From: Clitopilus passeckerianus
Taxonomy: Eukaryota; Basidiomycota; Agaricomycetes; Agaricales; Entolomataceae
Length of the DNA: 64,000 bases
Assembly (NCBI GenBank): GCA_944990035.1
Contig: CALYLX010000101.1
Location: 186,001 to 250,000, forward strand
Direction: 5' to 3'
Positions 11,901 to 25,020 of this stretch are shown one piece after another. The notes under the pieces are model-generated. The model had not been told where the DNA came from, did not search any database, and saw nothing but the letters and a program-made list of their open reading frames with translations. A program made the position numbers and the translations under genes. The stretch's first letter is position 1. Every line of letters starts with the position of its first letter.

Positions 11901-12846
11901 GGGTGGTACGCCATACGTCTCCGGCAACATTGTAAATGTCTCCACCTGCAACAAAATTGCTTCCTTGGATATCCAGCAGGATGTTCTTGATCTCTCCTAT
12001 TGTCACAGCGGTGGGGCCATGCGAGGCAAGAATCCTTTTGCTCTTATCATCACCTTCCTGGTTTATTTCCCGTGCATCGTGTCCACCAGTCACCTCTTCC
12101 ACAGCCGCTGAAGCTTGTTCCAGGGTGTCGCAAACAGTTTCACTTGGCACTGGGGATGCACAGAAAGATGAGTATTTCTTCTGGTGTAAGCACAAACGTT
12201 ACTCACGAGGAGCACCTTCAGCTTCAGTGGCACTAGCTCTCTTAGGTGGGGCATCGTCCTCTGGTTCTTGGAAAGCTTGAGCAGCCGTGTTGTCCTTGGT
12301 AGAAGTCAGCGGGTTGGCTAGCGAAAGGAAGGTCGCTGAAGGATTCCATCCAGTAAGTCCATATTGGTCGAATCATTGCATAAAATACTGACAATTACTG
12401 CGTAAAGCACTGAACGTCCGCTTCTCCCAACCATCAAGAAGAAGCACTCGAACATCGTCGTGATTGCGCAGGCATGCTGAACATGCGTCGTACGAAACAT
12501 CATGGGGGTTCCGAAGTAGGCTCCTCAATAGAACAGGCTCCATAGCCCGCTTCATTTCCAATTCCTGGTCGTTGTACGCTTTCCACGTGTATTTTTGGAG
12601 AATGCGCCTATCCTCCTTGACGTGCAGGTCTGACTCTGAAGGTGAATGTTGGTCAAGGCGGGAAGCATCGTCGGCTGCTTGTAGCCTTGGCGAGGCAGGT
12701 TCATCGGTGGAGCTCGGGCGTGAACTTAGGGTTTCATTCACGCCTTTAGAAGCTGGTAGTGTATTTCGACGGTTTAGGCGCCATCCATATCTCCAGAAGA
12801 GATACCCAAACAGGATCACGAAGCCAACGAGCAGCAGATACAACAT
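8960..12846 (-). pseudogene. NACHT-ankyrin NLR-like protein B, Walker A lost
   Basis: Paralog of gene A with matching exons at 12846-12393, 12335-12207, 12149-11901, 11843-11838, 11787-11617, 11491-10925, 10870-10500 and 10443-8960, all open. It has the same N-terminal hydrophobic segment, a GGDIYNVAGDVWR linker, an intact Walker B exon (CYLVLDALDEY) and winged-helix exon. The small exon that carries Walker A in genes A and C (25 nt) is damaged near 11549-11575: about 11-13 nt covering the splice acceptor and the glycine codons are gone, leaving only the K-T-V-M-A end. A nearby AG could restore the frame but only with an intron of about 28 nt, and GxxGxGK would still be missing. Either a young pseudogene or a non-ATP-binding paralog. 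Only four homogenised ankyrin units are present, against thirteen in A. Confidence 0.72.
9359..9769 (-). repeat. Four near-identical ankyrin units in gene B
   Basis: Four 102-bp units of the same family as in gene A. One carries an extra codon (FRGNN instead of FRGN). The flanking, less similar ankyrin repeats match those of gene A, so the difference in repeat number arose by expansion or contraction of this block. Confidence 0.85.
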
Positions 12847-13890
12847 GCCTGAGGCTCCTTGAGGGAAGCTAATAAGTAGTTTTCGATGCGGACGTAGGAT
12901 ACGTACTCACAAAGAGCCCACAAGATGGGAGTGAGGAGAAAAGGTGCAAGCGTGGAAGGCACTGCAATGCCATTCTGATTGACATCTGGGCGCCTGTTTG
13001 GACCAAATTGCTCTGAACACCGTACAGCACTTGTCGGCCTGGTGGCTGGAAATAAATGAATCGTTTGTAAATGAGTTACAGCTGTAATCGAAAAGTTGAG
13101 ATACTCACCATCTGTGGGCAGGACCTAGAATGTTTTCCAGTCCAGCCTCGATTGCAACGCAATACCTGAAGGAAAATATTATTCATGGCATTGGAAATGT
13201 CAGTCCCTCTGGACCTGCTGTCTTCATTGACTCGTAGCTTTTTAACCATCAATCGGTTAACAGAGTTTATGACTGATTCCTAGAGGAAAAGTTGAAAAAA
13301 CAGAGCCCATGGCATTGAAAGTAGCCATTCCTTTGGATCTATTACCTTCATTTGTTCGTAGCTTCATTTTTTAATCATATTAACCTCCAGCTACAGCCCT
13401 TCCTTAGCATTTGCTCCCCCCAAACTGACAAGAACGGTCGTCGATTTAATTCAAAGAAAAACAAGGAGAAAAAGAAAGAAAAGAAAATGTCACATGGTGT
13501 GACCCTGTAACGAACGCGTGACAAGTTGAAAGACGCGGTCTGAAGATTCCATCCAGCCTTTGTTGGTCCAGGTCAATCGCATCCAATCTTCCCCATGTCC
13601 CTCGTCTGTTCATAGCCCCGAAAGTCCACATATCTCGTTAAATACTGAGTTTTAAGGAATAAACGGAGAGGCGGATGCTACTGCAAGTGCACACGTGCAA
13701 TCAGGGTTCCGTGTTGAACTAAGAACTCGAGGCGAAATCTCCGCGACTCTTTGAACCTGTACGTCAACATACCAAGTCCCTTGTTACCTCCCCACTCAAC
13801 CATTCTACTTCTTACACTTAATCGGCTCTTTTACTAAAAGAAACAAAGGAATCACCAAGACAACATTTCTTTCTTCGTCAACCGGCCAAA
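12847..13890. other. Divergent intergenic region between gene B and the serine-rich gene
   Basis: No gene seen. It contains two related direct copies at about 13171-13255 and 13306-13382. Both carry atggcattg..a, then ggac/gat ctgctgtcttcatt/attaccttcatt, then cgtagctt. The two genes on either side are transcribed away from it, so it should contain both promoters. Confidence 0.5.
13171..13382. repeat. Imperfect direct repeat in the intergenic region
   Basis: Two copies of about 80 bp, spaced about 135 bp apart, both start near ATGGCATTG and end in a T-rich stretch followed by AATCAT/CATCAAT and TTAAC. They are diverged and of unknown function. Confidence 0.5.
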
Positions 13891-15543
13891 ATGCCTATAA
13901 ATACTCAGCTTTCAATGAATTTTGACGAAAACACAAACACCGACGTGGACATGGACATGGACTACGACGCTGAAGAAGATTCATTCATGGAAGGCTTCAG
14001 CCTCGAGTCTTCTCAACCCCAAGTTGACGTCGTTTCATGGCAGAACTCCCAACCATCGAGGGACCTTATGGAATTGGCGCGGAGGGTTCCAAATCGACGT
14101 ACGTTCTTTTGTTCCTTTGCTCTTTGACTATCTCCCTTAAAAGCTTGACGCTGACTGCGTTATCTAGGAAACTTCAAACATAAACCAACCCCAACATTAC
14201 TCTGGGATGATTACACCTCCAGCAACCAACAATCCTCGTCCTCTACTGGCACCATTTCTTCCGCATCCCCTTCAAGTCTTTTCTCCCGCTCAAGCAGTCT
14301 TCCAGGACCATCCTTTTCCAAATCAGGACAGTCATCGTCAACTTCAGCGTCCTCATCCAGTCGCCCAGATGAGAACACAGCTCCTGCCCCAACAAAGAAA
14401 CCACCAATCTACTTCGCACCCGTAGAAGCAACAACCGTCAAGCTACGACGCGCTACGACGACGCAGCATCTCCCTCGTGCCATGCCCGCGTCTACGTCGG
14501 TGGGGATGGGACGGAGTGAAGTCCGTCATGCCTCGGCCTCCTCTTTACAGTATGGAGGAACAAAGGGAAAAGAGAGGGAGATGGGGCGGCCAAGGCGGTC
14601 GGAGCCCGCTCCTGCCCCTGTGGCAAGCAGGGTAGATACCCATTCAATGAGGAATACCAATACCTTTTATCACCATGCCCAGCCTCACCTAGCTCACCAG
14701 CCTCCCGATCGAACCAACAGCGGATTCACCCGCTCCCCATCTTCATCTTCATCTACGTCCTCCCATCCCTCCTCCGAGTCTGTTGAGGAAGGACATACGA
14801 GGGGTAGCACCCCGGATACGTCTATGAGTATGGATGTTGATTGTTCCGGCTCTCAGGGCTCAGGTTCAGGTTCTATTTCGACCTCTGCCAAAGCGGCGCA
14901 AATACTGGCGTCACTACCAAAGCCTCAAAATTCAAATCCTCCGAAGCTGAAGTCGAATATGCACCCTCCACCAGCTCAAGTCCAAGCCCAAAACGAACCA
15001 GCAAAACCGACAGTTCGTCTACACCCTCTTCTGCTCCAGAAGACATCCTCCTCTACCTCCACAAGCTCTTCCTCCTCAAAACCACATTCCCCAATTCTAC
15101 CCTCCCAATCCCAATCCAGCCATCATCTCATCCCAAAACAATCCAATGCACATCCTCAACAACCACCACCCCTTACTCAATCCACCCGCCGACCCGCCCT
15201 AGGCATGTGTCGCCGAACACACACATTTCCTTCGTCGAGCCAACAATCCGGCTCTGGCTCCGGTGCAGGGTCGGGGGTGAAGAAGTTTAGGCCGCCTTTA
15301 CTTTCTCAACTTCCTCAGTCACAGTCGCAAGCTGTTGGGGGTTCCAGAACCTCAGCTGCAGCTGCAACCGCTCTGAAGCCTCCACCCCAACCAAAAGCAT
15401 TCCAAAACCAAAGCCGAAAGACCGGGATGGACAGAAGACAACGATCGCCCTCCCCAGAGCTTGCTATGGAAGCAGACTCCTCGTTTGGAGATATGTCGTT
15501 TGATATGGATGCGTTGGAGGAGACTATGAAGCAATATGATTAA
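13891..15543 (+). CDS. Serine-rich, low-complexity hypothetical protein
   Basis: Two exons, 13891-14098 and 14168-15543, join in frame at a GTACGT..CTAG intron and give about 527 aa. The N-terminus is acidic (MDMDYDAEEDSFMEGF), followed by VPNRRNFKHKPTPTLLWDDY across the splice junction. The middle is dominated by Ser, Pro, Gln and Thr with no folded domain I recognise. The C-terminus ends in an acidic helix-like segment (DMSFDMDALEETMKQYD). The two ends look conserved and the middle disordered, as in many fungal regulatory proteins, but I cannot assign a function. It is convergent with the RING gene that ends at 16274. Confidence 0.75.
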
Positions 15544-16273
15544 TTGAGTCGGGGTCTCTTCTCTGCCTAGCTGCCTGGCTCAGACGTGGGGTCGAATGCT
15601 GGCGAGGAGGAGGGAGGGGAGGAGGGAGGAGGGAAAGGATATTTTATCACGTACTTTACTCAAATTTGATTAGTACTGAACACCGCACAGCAATGTATGA
15701 ATTCTTGCATTTTGTATCTATAGACCACCTCCATAATTCTTCATTCATTCCTTTGTACGTCTCGTCCTGACACCTGGTGTTCAACGAACAAAATAATCGC
15801 AGGTGCATTGACATGGTGCACGTCCCTGATGGCGGTTGTCTTGAGAAAATTATTAGTGTTATCTACACTAGTAATTAGAAACTGGATATCGTCACGGTAA
15901 CATATGTCCTGACTTCCGGTTTTTCAACATCAGGAACGCGGGTATATGTTACACACCTCTGACCTCTCGCCTTTTTTTCGTTGGAAGGGATTATTAGTGT
16001 TATCTACACAAGTAAGAAACTATATATCGTATGAATTGAAATCGGATGACATGCGGATAACTACAGAACGATGTTACAGTATACATCGATTGTCGATAAC
16101 AGGACAGATGAAAAAATTGTCAGAACCAGAATGAATTGTGAATGTGGGTAAGTTTGGGATGGATGAGGTACTTGAAAATTAATGCGTGGTGCGTAAGAAC
16201 TGAGAGTGAGGATTGTCAGAAAGATCGTTATTTGCGTTACATTCGTTTCGTGATATCTATCACGACTGCATCC
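15544..16273. other. Shared 3' region of two convergent genes
   Basis: No gene. It contains a direct repeat: ATTATTAGTGTTATCTACAC followed by AGTAA..AGAAACT at about 15850-15895 recurs at about 15990-16030. It probably holds the 3' untranslated regions of both neighbours. Confidence 0.5.
15850..16030. repeat. Short direct repeat, two copies
   Basis: The copies (about 15850-15890 and 15990-16030) share ATTATTAGTGTTATCTACAC and then AAGAAACT.(G)GATATCGT/TATATCGT. Origin unknown; possibly traces of a small insertion. Confidence 0.55.
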
Positions 16274-19200
16274 TCAGGTTGGTCTCCTAGGGTGATGGTG
16301 GTGATGGTGGTGGTGGTGAGGAGGACCACGCCGATAGATTATATGAGGACCGGCTGGACGCCTACTGGGGCCAGGCTCATTGTCGTCTTGATCATTATTG
16401 CCAGTGGCCCCTCGAGGTCGGTTCGAGACGGCCTTGCGGCAAACCGGACAGGTCTTAGCGCCTTTGAGCCATTGCTGGAATCGAGTCAGCTCACGTTGTT
16501 TCTGACGGGATGGAGGGCACTGGACATACCTTCAAGCATTCGTCATGCAGCCAGTGAGTACAGTCATTGAGTTTGAGGAGCTTGTCTTCGGGCTTGTACT
16601 AGTGAAACCGAGGTCAACCCTCGTATTCAGAATCTCGACAACTGGAATGCACTTACGTCTTCCAGACAAATTGGGCAACGTTCGTCACTATCAGCCGTTT
16701 GCCAGTCTCTGAAAAGGCCAGACTCGAAGGACTCTATCACAGCTGCATTAGCACCGCGGGGCCTTGCTTCTCCAATGGCGTTGCCGAGATCAAGTAGGTT
16801 CTCATAGGACATGTCAAGGTCATCGTCTCGCTGTGGACACACCACGACATCAGTTGATGAATCGGGGGATAATGAGGGGATAATACTAACCATGTAATCA
16901 CCGAAGAACGCTGCCCGTTGTCGCAGTCTGTTGAGGTGGCGTGAATGTCTGAACTCAACATCCCGATCTTGTTGCAACTGAGAGGGCCAGGTGTCCGAGG
17001 CGGGAAGGTACCTGCTTTGTGGAGGTGGAACGCGGGTTCCAGGTGGCCGAGGATGGGTACTCATTCGTGAGTCCAGATTTCCCCAGTGGCGGTTGGAAGA
17101 CAAGCCGGTGTTGGGGTTCTGCGAGTTCGCAGCAGAGAGCTGCTCGCGCACTCGCCTGAAGCGGTTGACGAGTTCTCGAGATCGTTGTGCGTTGGGACCG
17201 TCATGTCGAAGGAGAAAATTGATAGCTTCGTCTTCGCTGTCCGATTCCACGGTGACGGTGTTAGCGATTCGGGGTTCCGGGATTCCTCGCTGCCTGGCGA
17301 GGCCGCTACGGAGATCCGCAAAATCGTCCTCATTCTCGTCGCCGAATCTCCCTCTCCCCACAGGAATGTCAGTCGAAAAATCGCCCTATGACGGATGGAT
17401 TAGAGGGTCAAATTCAGAAGTGGCAAGGCGAATACTCACGTAACGCATCCTCGGTGATGGTGGTCTAATACGAGGGATAGGTGGATACCGCAGGTAATCA
17501 GAGCTTCCATCTTCGCTCTCAAAATCAAGTGGAGGAATCATTGGGGCTGGATTACTCGTTTGTTGAAGGCTCCTAGGAACATGTTCCCCGCTTGAGCTCT
17601 GAGGATTATGTCGCCATCTTGCATTTTCGGCGTCGACCATGCGTTGAATCGTATTCCTGAAAGGCCCTGGGGCGTACGAATCAGGATTCATCCGATTAGG
17701 GGGGGAAACAGTGGAGGTGCGTCCGCCGGCCCCAGGCTGTTGAATTGTGGTTGGCCTGACCGAAGTACTTGGATTTAGGCTGTCATCTACGGGTGGTCCC
17801 CGCCCACGGATGCGTTCCAACCTCTCCTGCACATCTCTAATCCTCTCGGCTTGCAAGCGAGCCCTGTCCATGTCACGCATTGTGCCCGCTTGTAGACGAT
17901 CTAACCAAGCCCGCGAATCAGATGGGCTGTCTTGATCATTCGGTTGAGGGAGACCAGACGCCTCGTTGGTAGGCCCTGGCATCCTCCTGTGATGAGTTGC
18001 TGATTGCGCCACGAGGTCTCCAAGCCGAACATGGGAAGGGCGCTGGATACCTGAAGAGACAGTCGGATTATTCAAACGTGTACCAGCTGTTGCCGTTCGT
18101 GTTCCTCCGGGAGCGTGTGAGGACGAGGGGATCGGGACGCGTCTGGATGCTGGAAGAGTTCTCAATGACGCCATAGGAACTTGCATGGCTACTCGGTCTG
18201 CAAGGGCAGAGCTGACGTTCACGGTGGGTCGTTGATTCCTCATGGTCGTGAGGATCCTCTGTCGTACCGCAGTTGCCCGTGTACCATGTTGTCTTGTTGT
18301 AAGATCGTCGTCGCCTTCACCCTCACTGTCCATCTCAACATCATCTTGAGCACCAACACTGTCCCCAACTCCTTCAAAGGCCCGATCCACGACCATCCTG
18401 TATTCGTCAACTTGATCCACATCCATCGCATCATTCGGACCAGGGCGGGGTTGTTCTCCTGGTGCTGGGGTAATCCCAAGTCCAATACCGGTGGCAGAAG
18501 CAGGAACATGCGAGCTGCTGGTCGGAGTTGGAGCAGGAGCCGTCGTCGTAGCCGAAGCATTCCCATTCCTCGTCTCTGAGACAGGGGCGTACGGGGATGT
18601 AGCAGTAGTCGGTGAAGGAATGAAAGGACCCAGCCCTGGTGCACCACCACCACTGGCGGTAGGAGCTACACCGCGCCTCTGAGTTGCCGAAGCAGGGACG
18701 TAGGTCCCGTCGAAAGTCCTCAAAGGCCGATGTCTTGCTCCAGTGGGGGGATACTCCTGAACTCGTGGAAGGTGTCGCATCTCGTATCTGCCTGACCCCA
18801 TAATGGGTCCACTGGGGCGACCAGCGCCTGCGTCTTCGCCACTGTACCACCAACTACTTGGGCTGGCGAACCCATATGTCCCATCCAACGTCCCTAGGAT
18901 TGTTTCGTAGGATGGCGGTACAGTTGTAGTCGGGGTTGATGTAGCCGTGTTCGTATTCGTATTCGTGTGTGATGAATGTTGCATTAACCTTTCGGCATTG
19001 GAACTCAGTGGTGGGAGCACAGTTCGCCCTGAAGGATGGCGGGTTAAAGTGGTGTCCTGACTTCGAAGGCTGCCGGAAAAGTTGTAGGAGCTGTCCAGGT
19101 GTCTAGGCCGCGCTGACAGGGCGGGAAGCATCGTCCGTCCGTCCTGCAGGACTGAAAATGGTGAGGGATTCCTTTCAACAGCTGGTCGTCCCGTTGCCGC

Positions 19201-22200
19201 GTCTGTTCTAGAGGCGACCTGCCCTTGACTCATCCTCGTGTCACTACCGTCGCCTCCTCGTGTCATACTCGGCTGCTGCGCGTTCGAGGCTACCGCATGG
19301 TGACTCGTTTCTCCCCTTGCCATACTGGCGCTCCCTAGCCCATTTCTCGCAGGGGTAGCAGAAGTAGAGGCTCCTGAACCTCCAGAAGTCCGAGCTTCTT
19401 CCGCATCAAGAGCCATCTGAACCCATCGTATGGTGTCGCCGGACGTTCGCACGGGAACGTGAGTGTACCGCCAAGGGCCTGCAGGTAGCTGTGAAGTTGT
19501 TGAAGTTGAAGCTGAAGTACCAGGCACAGGACTTGAAGGCCTCGGGGTGGGAGCGGGAGCAGATGATATGTTGCCAGACGCATGTAGGGGAACGTGGGCG
19601 TACCGCCAAGGGTTCCCGGATAGCTGTGAAGCTGAAGCACCAAGTACAGAGCTCGCAGGTCTCGGTGTAGGAGCAGGAGCAGATGTTGCACTGCGATGCT
19701 GCCCGAAAAGCCATGGGACAGTGGGTAATTGTGAGCCTGATAGACTTGAAGCTGATTGACCGGCAACGGGGCTTGGTGCAGGAGCAGGTCTCGATGACGA
19801 CGACGTGCTAGGATCCCGGTACCCAATCCAAGGGACCGTTGTTGAAGTTGAACTGCCAAACGCGGGGCTAGGAGCAGGCGCAGGAACAGTTAGAGTTGGA
19901 GATGGTGGATTTGGTTGGCCGGGAATATGAGGGACAGGCGGGATTTGCTCCTGAGTAGACGATCCTAATAAACCAATGAAAGAACATGGTTACATGAGGG
20001 GTGATCACAGCAAATTGGGGGGGTAAACGTACCGGCACCCGCCGCACTCCCGCTCAATATCCCACCAGGCGAAGGCAGAGGGCTAACCAATGGCGCATGC
20101 AAGCTGGGTAACCTCAACCTTCTCTCCCGCCGTTCAAGCAGAATCTCTGCCTCTCTTCTCCAGTGGTGCATTTCCTCTATGTGTTCCCTCTGCCTCCTTA
20201 TACTCTCCTCCTGAGCGTCCCACGACCAAAGTCTATTTGCCTCCCGCGCCTCTCTCCTCCTAAGTCTGTTCGCCGCCTCCGTCTCGTTCCTCCGCCTCAG
20301 TTCGTCAACCACGCTCTGGTGATCCCGCTGTATCTTTAATCAGTCCGAAAGACACCCATAAATATTCGAATAAAGACGGACCTCCCGAGGATCGAGATCC
20401 TCATCTTGACGAAGAGGAAACCTTCCAAAGCTTGCGGCCCTCCCCGTCGTCGCTCTACGATCAATAGAACTTGCAGAAGGGTCCGAGCTGGCACCCAACC
20501 CAGACTCCTGGAGAAGGCTAACTCCAAAGCTAATGGATGAACTATCAGGCGTGGGCGGTTCCTCATCCGGTGGATCTTGAATAAGGAGGGTGGGATAAAA
20601 GCTTGCCCTCCTCGTCGCTACTGGGGCGAGACCAGCCGGACCTGAACCTTGATTCGAAGCCCCAGCATCCAACCCAAAGCCGTCCGGCAAGCTCAATTCA
20701 AAGTCGAGATACGGACTATCAACCCGAGGTGGTTGCTGATGTACTCTCCCTTCATCCCGGCTTGCTAACCCAGCTTCCAAGACTTCAGACACGACCTCCT
20801 CCTCCTCTCCGTCATCGGCTTCATCTTCTTCTTCATCTTCGTCATCGGAGTGAAAACTCAGAGACAAAGGCCTCCTCGTCTGGCTCTGCGGCGCTAGTGG
20901 TGTCTGCGCCTGTATCTGCTGCCCAGACCTCCCCCAAACCGGACTAAACCCCGGCGTACCAAGCACCAACCCACTCTCTGCAGCATTCATAGCCCGGGTC
21001 CTTCGAGGAAACCTCATCCTCATCGGCGGTGGCGGGGTAGACGACCGTCGAATCCTGGGGTTCAAAACTCGGTCAAAGAACGCCTCGGGGTCTTCATCTT
21101 CCTCCTCCTGTTCTTCGTCTTCGTCTTCCCCCTCGTCATCGTCTTCCAGAATCCAACCATCTTCCTCCTCCGATTCTGGGTCTGTCTCACCCTCATCCGA
21201 GTCCTCGTGTTCATCCCTCTCCCCAGCACCCAAACCCATCTCGATATCAACATCATCCCTTCCCGCCAAATCCGCATAGGACTCGGTATCCCCATCCTCC
21301 TCCTCATCATCCTCGTTGTTCTGAGGTGCCTCATCCAACTGAGCAGCAGCCAAGAGAGGATGAGGTCCATCAAAAAGCTGGCCTTCTTCCGCGATGGCGA
21401 GTGACACAGCATAGCGATAATCTTCTAGGATATCATCCACTGATTGAAACATTGTTTGTGGCGGATCATTAGATGAGGGTGCTGGATTGGGTTGAGGGTC
21501 GCTTGGTACAGCTTCAGACTCCTCCGCACCAGTGGGTTCGGTATTGCCAGTGGTTGGCAGATCCTGCTGAGCCTCAACATCAACATCAGGAAGAATAATC
21601 GGCAGTGGCTGAGAAATAGGGATATCCTCTATGAGGGGGATTATCGGCAGATCATCGATAGGCGGTGTGGGCAGGATCTCAGGAAGAAGCGGCGCTTGAG
21701 GTATCTGCGGCGTGGGTGGCCTCGTCAACGGAAGATTCAGCCGCAGCGAAGGTGGTAAGGAGTGTGTAGCAGAAGCTGGAGCTGGACTTCTCCTCAAAAT
21801 ATCGATCTCCTCTTCAAACGCGTTGAACCTCTCCAGCGTCAATCTGAAATGCTCCTCGATCTCGTTCCGTCGTCGTTCGACTGTGGCTCTAGCTAGATCC
21901 TGCTGGGGCTGGGAGGCTTCCTCCCTTTCCGATTCCGACCGTTCTTCGTCGGTTTCAGCATCATTGGGGGTGACATCGGTGGTGGGGATAACGCGGATAA
22001 CGCCAAGACTGGAAGACGAAGGCTCCAAGTTGAGCGGCGGTAGATTAGGTGGTGTATAGTATACAGACGATCCTCCATCGCTTGGGGTATTTCTCTCGAG
22101 CTCGAGAGGCGTAGAATCTAGATTGGGTGTGGGTATTCTTGGTGGTATCATCATGCGTGCAGGAGCGGGGATAGGCAAGACTTCTTCCTGCTCGTCTTCG

Positions 22201-22700
22201 TTGTCGTCGTCGTCGTCTTCAGCGGATGAGTCAAAAGGAGAAACGGAGAAGTTGAGAGGGGGTAATACAAGTGGTGGAGCTTGAGGTCCCCCAGTGATGG
22301 CGTTGGTAACACTAGTCGGCTCCCCTAAAGACGACGGCGAGGAGAATGTAGAGCCTCCACTCGAGCTTGAGCTCCCAGAGCGTGCACCGGCAGCGGAGGA
22401 AGTTGAAGCGCCAAAGGCAAAATAGTCGTCTATCCGACTATTGTTGTTGTTATTGTGCCTCAAGCGGTTGCTGCTTGAAGTTCGGGTGTGGTTGTGGGCG
22501 TGAGTGTGGTCTCCAGAGTCCTGCCTGGCCCTCTTCCTCCTTTCGTCGTCTCCGTCGTTATGGCCATACTGCAGGTCCTCCCTTCCATTGTCTTCGGTCT
22601 CCTGATCAACGATCCCAAATTCTTCAAAGCTCCTCTTGAAGCTGGTCCCTTGGGCTAAATTCAAATTAAGCGATAGATGTGGTGGTAGTGCTGGATTCAT
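16274..22700 (-). CDS. Giant RING-H2 finger protein, probable E3 ubiquitin ligase
   Basis: Seven exons join in frame: 22700-20382, 20327-20033, 19964-17440, 17385-16891, 16830-16657, 16598-16530 and 16474-16274, giving about 2,025 aa. Exons 1 and 3 encode long Ser/Pro/Thr-rich and acidic disordered regions, including two PWRY(T/A)HVP motifs. Exon 2 encodes an Arg/Glu-rich coiled coil (residues about 774-871). The C-terminal RING-H2 is split over three exons: CPICLED, then CTHWLHDEC, then CPVC, giving the C3H2C3 zinc-ligand order (about residues 1928-1972). A run of nine histidines follows near the C-terminus. RING-H2 proteins usually recruit E2 enzymes to transfer ubiquitin; no substrate can be inferred. 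The link between the first and third exons rests on splice signals and an uninterrupted phase; two separate genes are less likely because the later exons have no suitable ATG. Confidence 0.75.
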
Positions 22701-23640
22701 GTTGTCCTGCTAGTTCAGCTAGTTCTCCAGTGTAGCATGAGCAACAAGCAAGTCAAAGGAACAAAGGAGGAGTCAATGAGTCGAACATGAAAGACTCGCT
22801 TGAATGAAACGGGAAATCTCACTTGCACTGCCAGAGATGTCGCTGACTCAGCACAATCACCTTGTCCTCCTGCTTGTCGATCAAGGCAAATTTAACTGCA
22901 AACACAAAGAACAAAGGGATTGCCTCTTCATTTAGCTCTTCTAATCAGAATACGACTGCTATGAACACGCTGAATACTCGTGAAGACGGCGCCTCTGTGT
23001 TTCGACCCAGCAATCCGTTGATCTTGCGTCGGTGGCAAAGCTGCACCAGGAACGCGTGCATCATGACCAACTACATATCCTTGTCATTTCTCTTGCAACA
23101 GACATCGAAAAACGTTCTGGTGCACCGTCTCATCGGTGGAGCTTCCCGGGTTGGTTATCTAATAGCACCGCCTGTCCCGGTTTTCCCAAACGGCGGTGAT
23201 GATTATATGCGTTGCCCCTACCGTTCTGTCATGGACTCATTACTCGAGCATGATTTCTTGTATGTATAGCCTAATTGCTACTAGAAATATCCGTCTCTTG
23301 ACTCTTAGAGTGATTGGAGCCTCATATACATTCGGCCAACCTGCCCAAACCTCGGTACTTACTACACACTTTCCGGTCGTACCGTCCTCGACCTTCTGCG
23401 TCCGTCTTGGCCTCAACGACGGTCAGAGCTCCTCTGATGATCTAGTCTAGCAAGGACCATGGTTATTTATAGCATCTGTATTCAGTACGAAGCCACGCTG
23501 TCGATCATTTCCTGATAGCATCGTTAATAAATCCACATTTTCGAACCGCACGGCTGCTTGAGAAACACCTTCTGCGTTCTACTATCACTCAAGAAGTAAT
23601 GCATAGTTCCTCGAACAAACACAAATGTTGGATACGATTG
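22701..23640. other. Upstream region of the RING gene
   Basis: Short open frames only (for example plus 22862-23269), none recognised. The beginning should contain the promoter of the RING-H2 gene. Confidence 0.45.
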
Positions 23641-23959
23641 ATTGATCCAAAAATGACTCTCAAACCACTTCCTATTTACAACCGATCAGGTTTGAACTGG
23701 AGCTACACAACGGAAGCCTCTATCAAGCATAGCACACTCCGCTGAGCCATCGGCGCCTTGATTCCCTTTCCTTTTTGTCTCCCTAAAGCCAGGATTGATT
23801 CTGCCGGAGGTAGTACTAAACAACGACCGGCCTCGTCGACTCAAACCTTCTGTCGTGGCACCATTTTATTCAGCTTGAGCCTGTCGCTCCAGCTTCAAAA
23901 TGCACAGATCGGCGGTAACGCTACGAAATCAAAAAGTACAATGCCGGTTCACATGGGAT

Positions 23960-24039
23960 GGACCGACCCAGGTTCGAACTGGGAACCATGCGATTATACA
24001 AGTGTATGAATTTGGGGCATCCCAGTGTGCCATCGGCCC
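23960..24039 (-). repeat. tRNA-like element, 80 nt
   Basis: Acceptor GGGCCGA pairs with TCGGTCC (one G-T pair). The D-arm GGCA/TGCC pairs and the T-arm is CCCAG/CTGGG with loop TTCGAAC. The middle contains a self-complementary ATACA/TGTAT hairpin rather than a standard anticodon arm. An oligo(T) run of five lies 25 nt downstream (plus 23931-23935). Confidence 0.7.
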
Positions 24040-24231
24040 TTATTTTTCTAGTTCGGTCTACCCTATATAAATCGTAATAACCAGTGAATCCCGCGGCAAT
24101 AAACTTCACCCAAACTTCACCCTCCATATCGCGCTGTAGGTTCAGTTACAGTCAAGCGGGTGACTGTGTAAACACAGAAGATGACAATACCGCTACGAAT
24201 CAAAAAAACAACTTTGTAGTTCTCCTATGGT

Positions 24232-24313
24232 GGACCGACCTAGGTTCGAACTGGGAACCATGCGAATCATAACAAATGTATGAATTTGGAGCATCTCGCT
24301 GTGCCATCAGCTC
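24232..24313 (-). repeat. tRNA-like element, 82 nt
   Basis: Paralog of the element at 23960-24039, about 270 bp away and on the same strand. The acceptor has decayed (GAGCTGA against TCGGTCC, one mismatch) and the T-stem has one change (CTAGG). A run of seven T lies downstream (plus 24202-24208). Confidence 0.65.
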
Positions 24314-24958
24314 TTGTTTTACTAGTTCTACCTTGGCTACATAGGTAAAATTTCATCTAGACACGCTGATAGCTGCACAATTGCCTGCTAAGAAGTTGCT
24401 TCAGCGCTCTAATGTAGACGGATGGAGAACTTCGCGAACGAGTACAAGCTCGATACCCGTCAAATTTGCTTCCGCTCCCTCTCTTTGATCGCCGGTATTC
24501 CTCATTATCTGGATACTTCGCAAAATGTCGATCATGATGTAATTCGCAGTACGACGTCGACGTCCGTTGAGTAAGCTAGCAAGAAAACATTTTCTTCTCT
24601 TTCCCAAGTATATCCTTATGGAAACCTTTGGCAAAACACTATTTCAAGATCATATGGATCAGCTGAGGTTCGAATCCGAGTGCTTTACGATTAGGGAGAT
24701 CAAGCCCGCCTCGCCGGCGAGTGTATGCACCCAATACACCATGGCTTCCGAATAAATAGAGCGCACGTTTTTCTCTCGACAGAAAGGTCTATAAGTGGGG
24801 TTGAGTAGCCTTATACGAGAATAAACTGTGATTGATCGAATCCTGACTCGCTGACCAACGTGCTCAATGCACCGAGAATCAAGACATCACGCCGACACTT
24901 CAATGCCTGAATAGAGAGAGAGAAAAAATGTGACTAAAATCACCCACTACCGGTTTAT

Positions 24959-25020
24959 GAACCAACCCAGGTTCGAGCTGGGAACTTTATGCAATGCAGC
25001 TTCTACTAAGCCATCGGCCA
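24959..25020 (-). repeat. tRNA-like element, 62 nt
   Basis: The D-arm GCTT AGTAG AAGC is fully paired, the T-arm is CCCAG CTCGAAC CTGGG, and the acceptor is mostly paired with G-T wobbles. About 16 nt between the arms leaves too little room for a normal anticodon arm. Its block-duplicate partner is at 29112-29173. Confidence 0.65.

Noticed and set aside
17386..19527. Separate gene starting at 19527
   Set aside because: The codon at 19527 is GTG and the frame is open upstream to a splice acceptor at 19965; no ATG fits, so it is an exon of the large RING gene.
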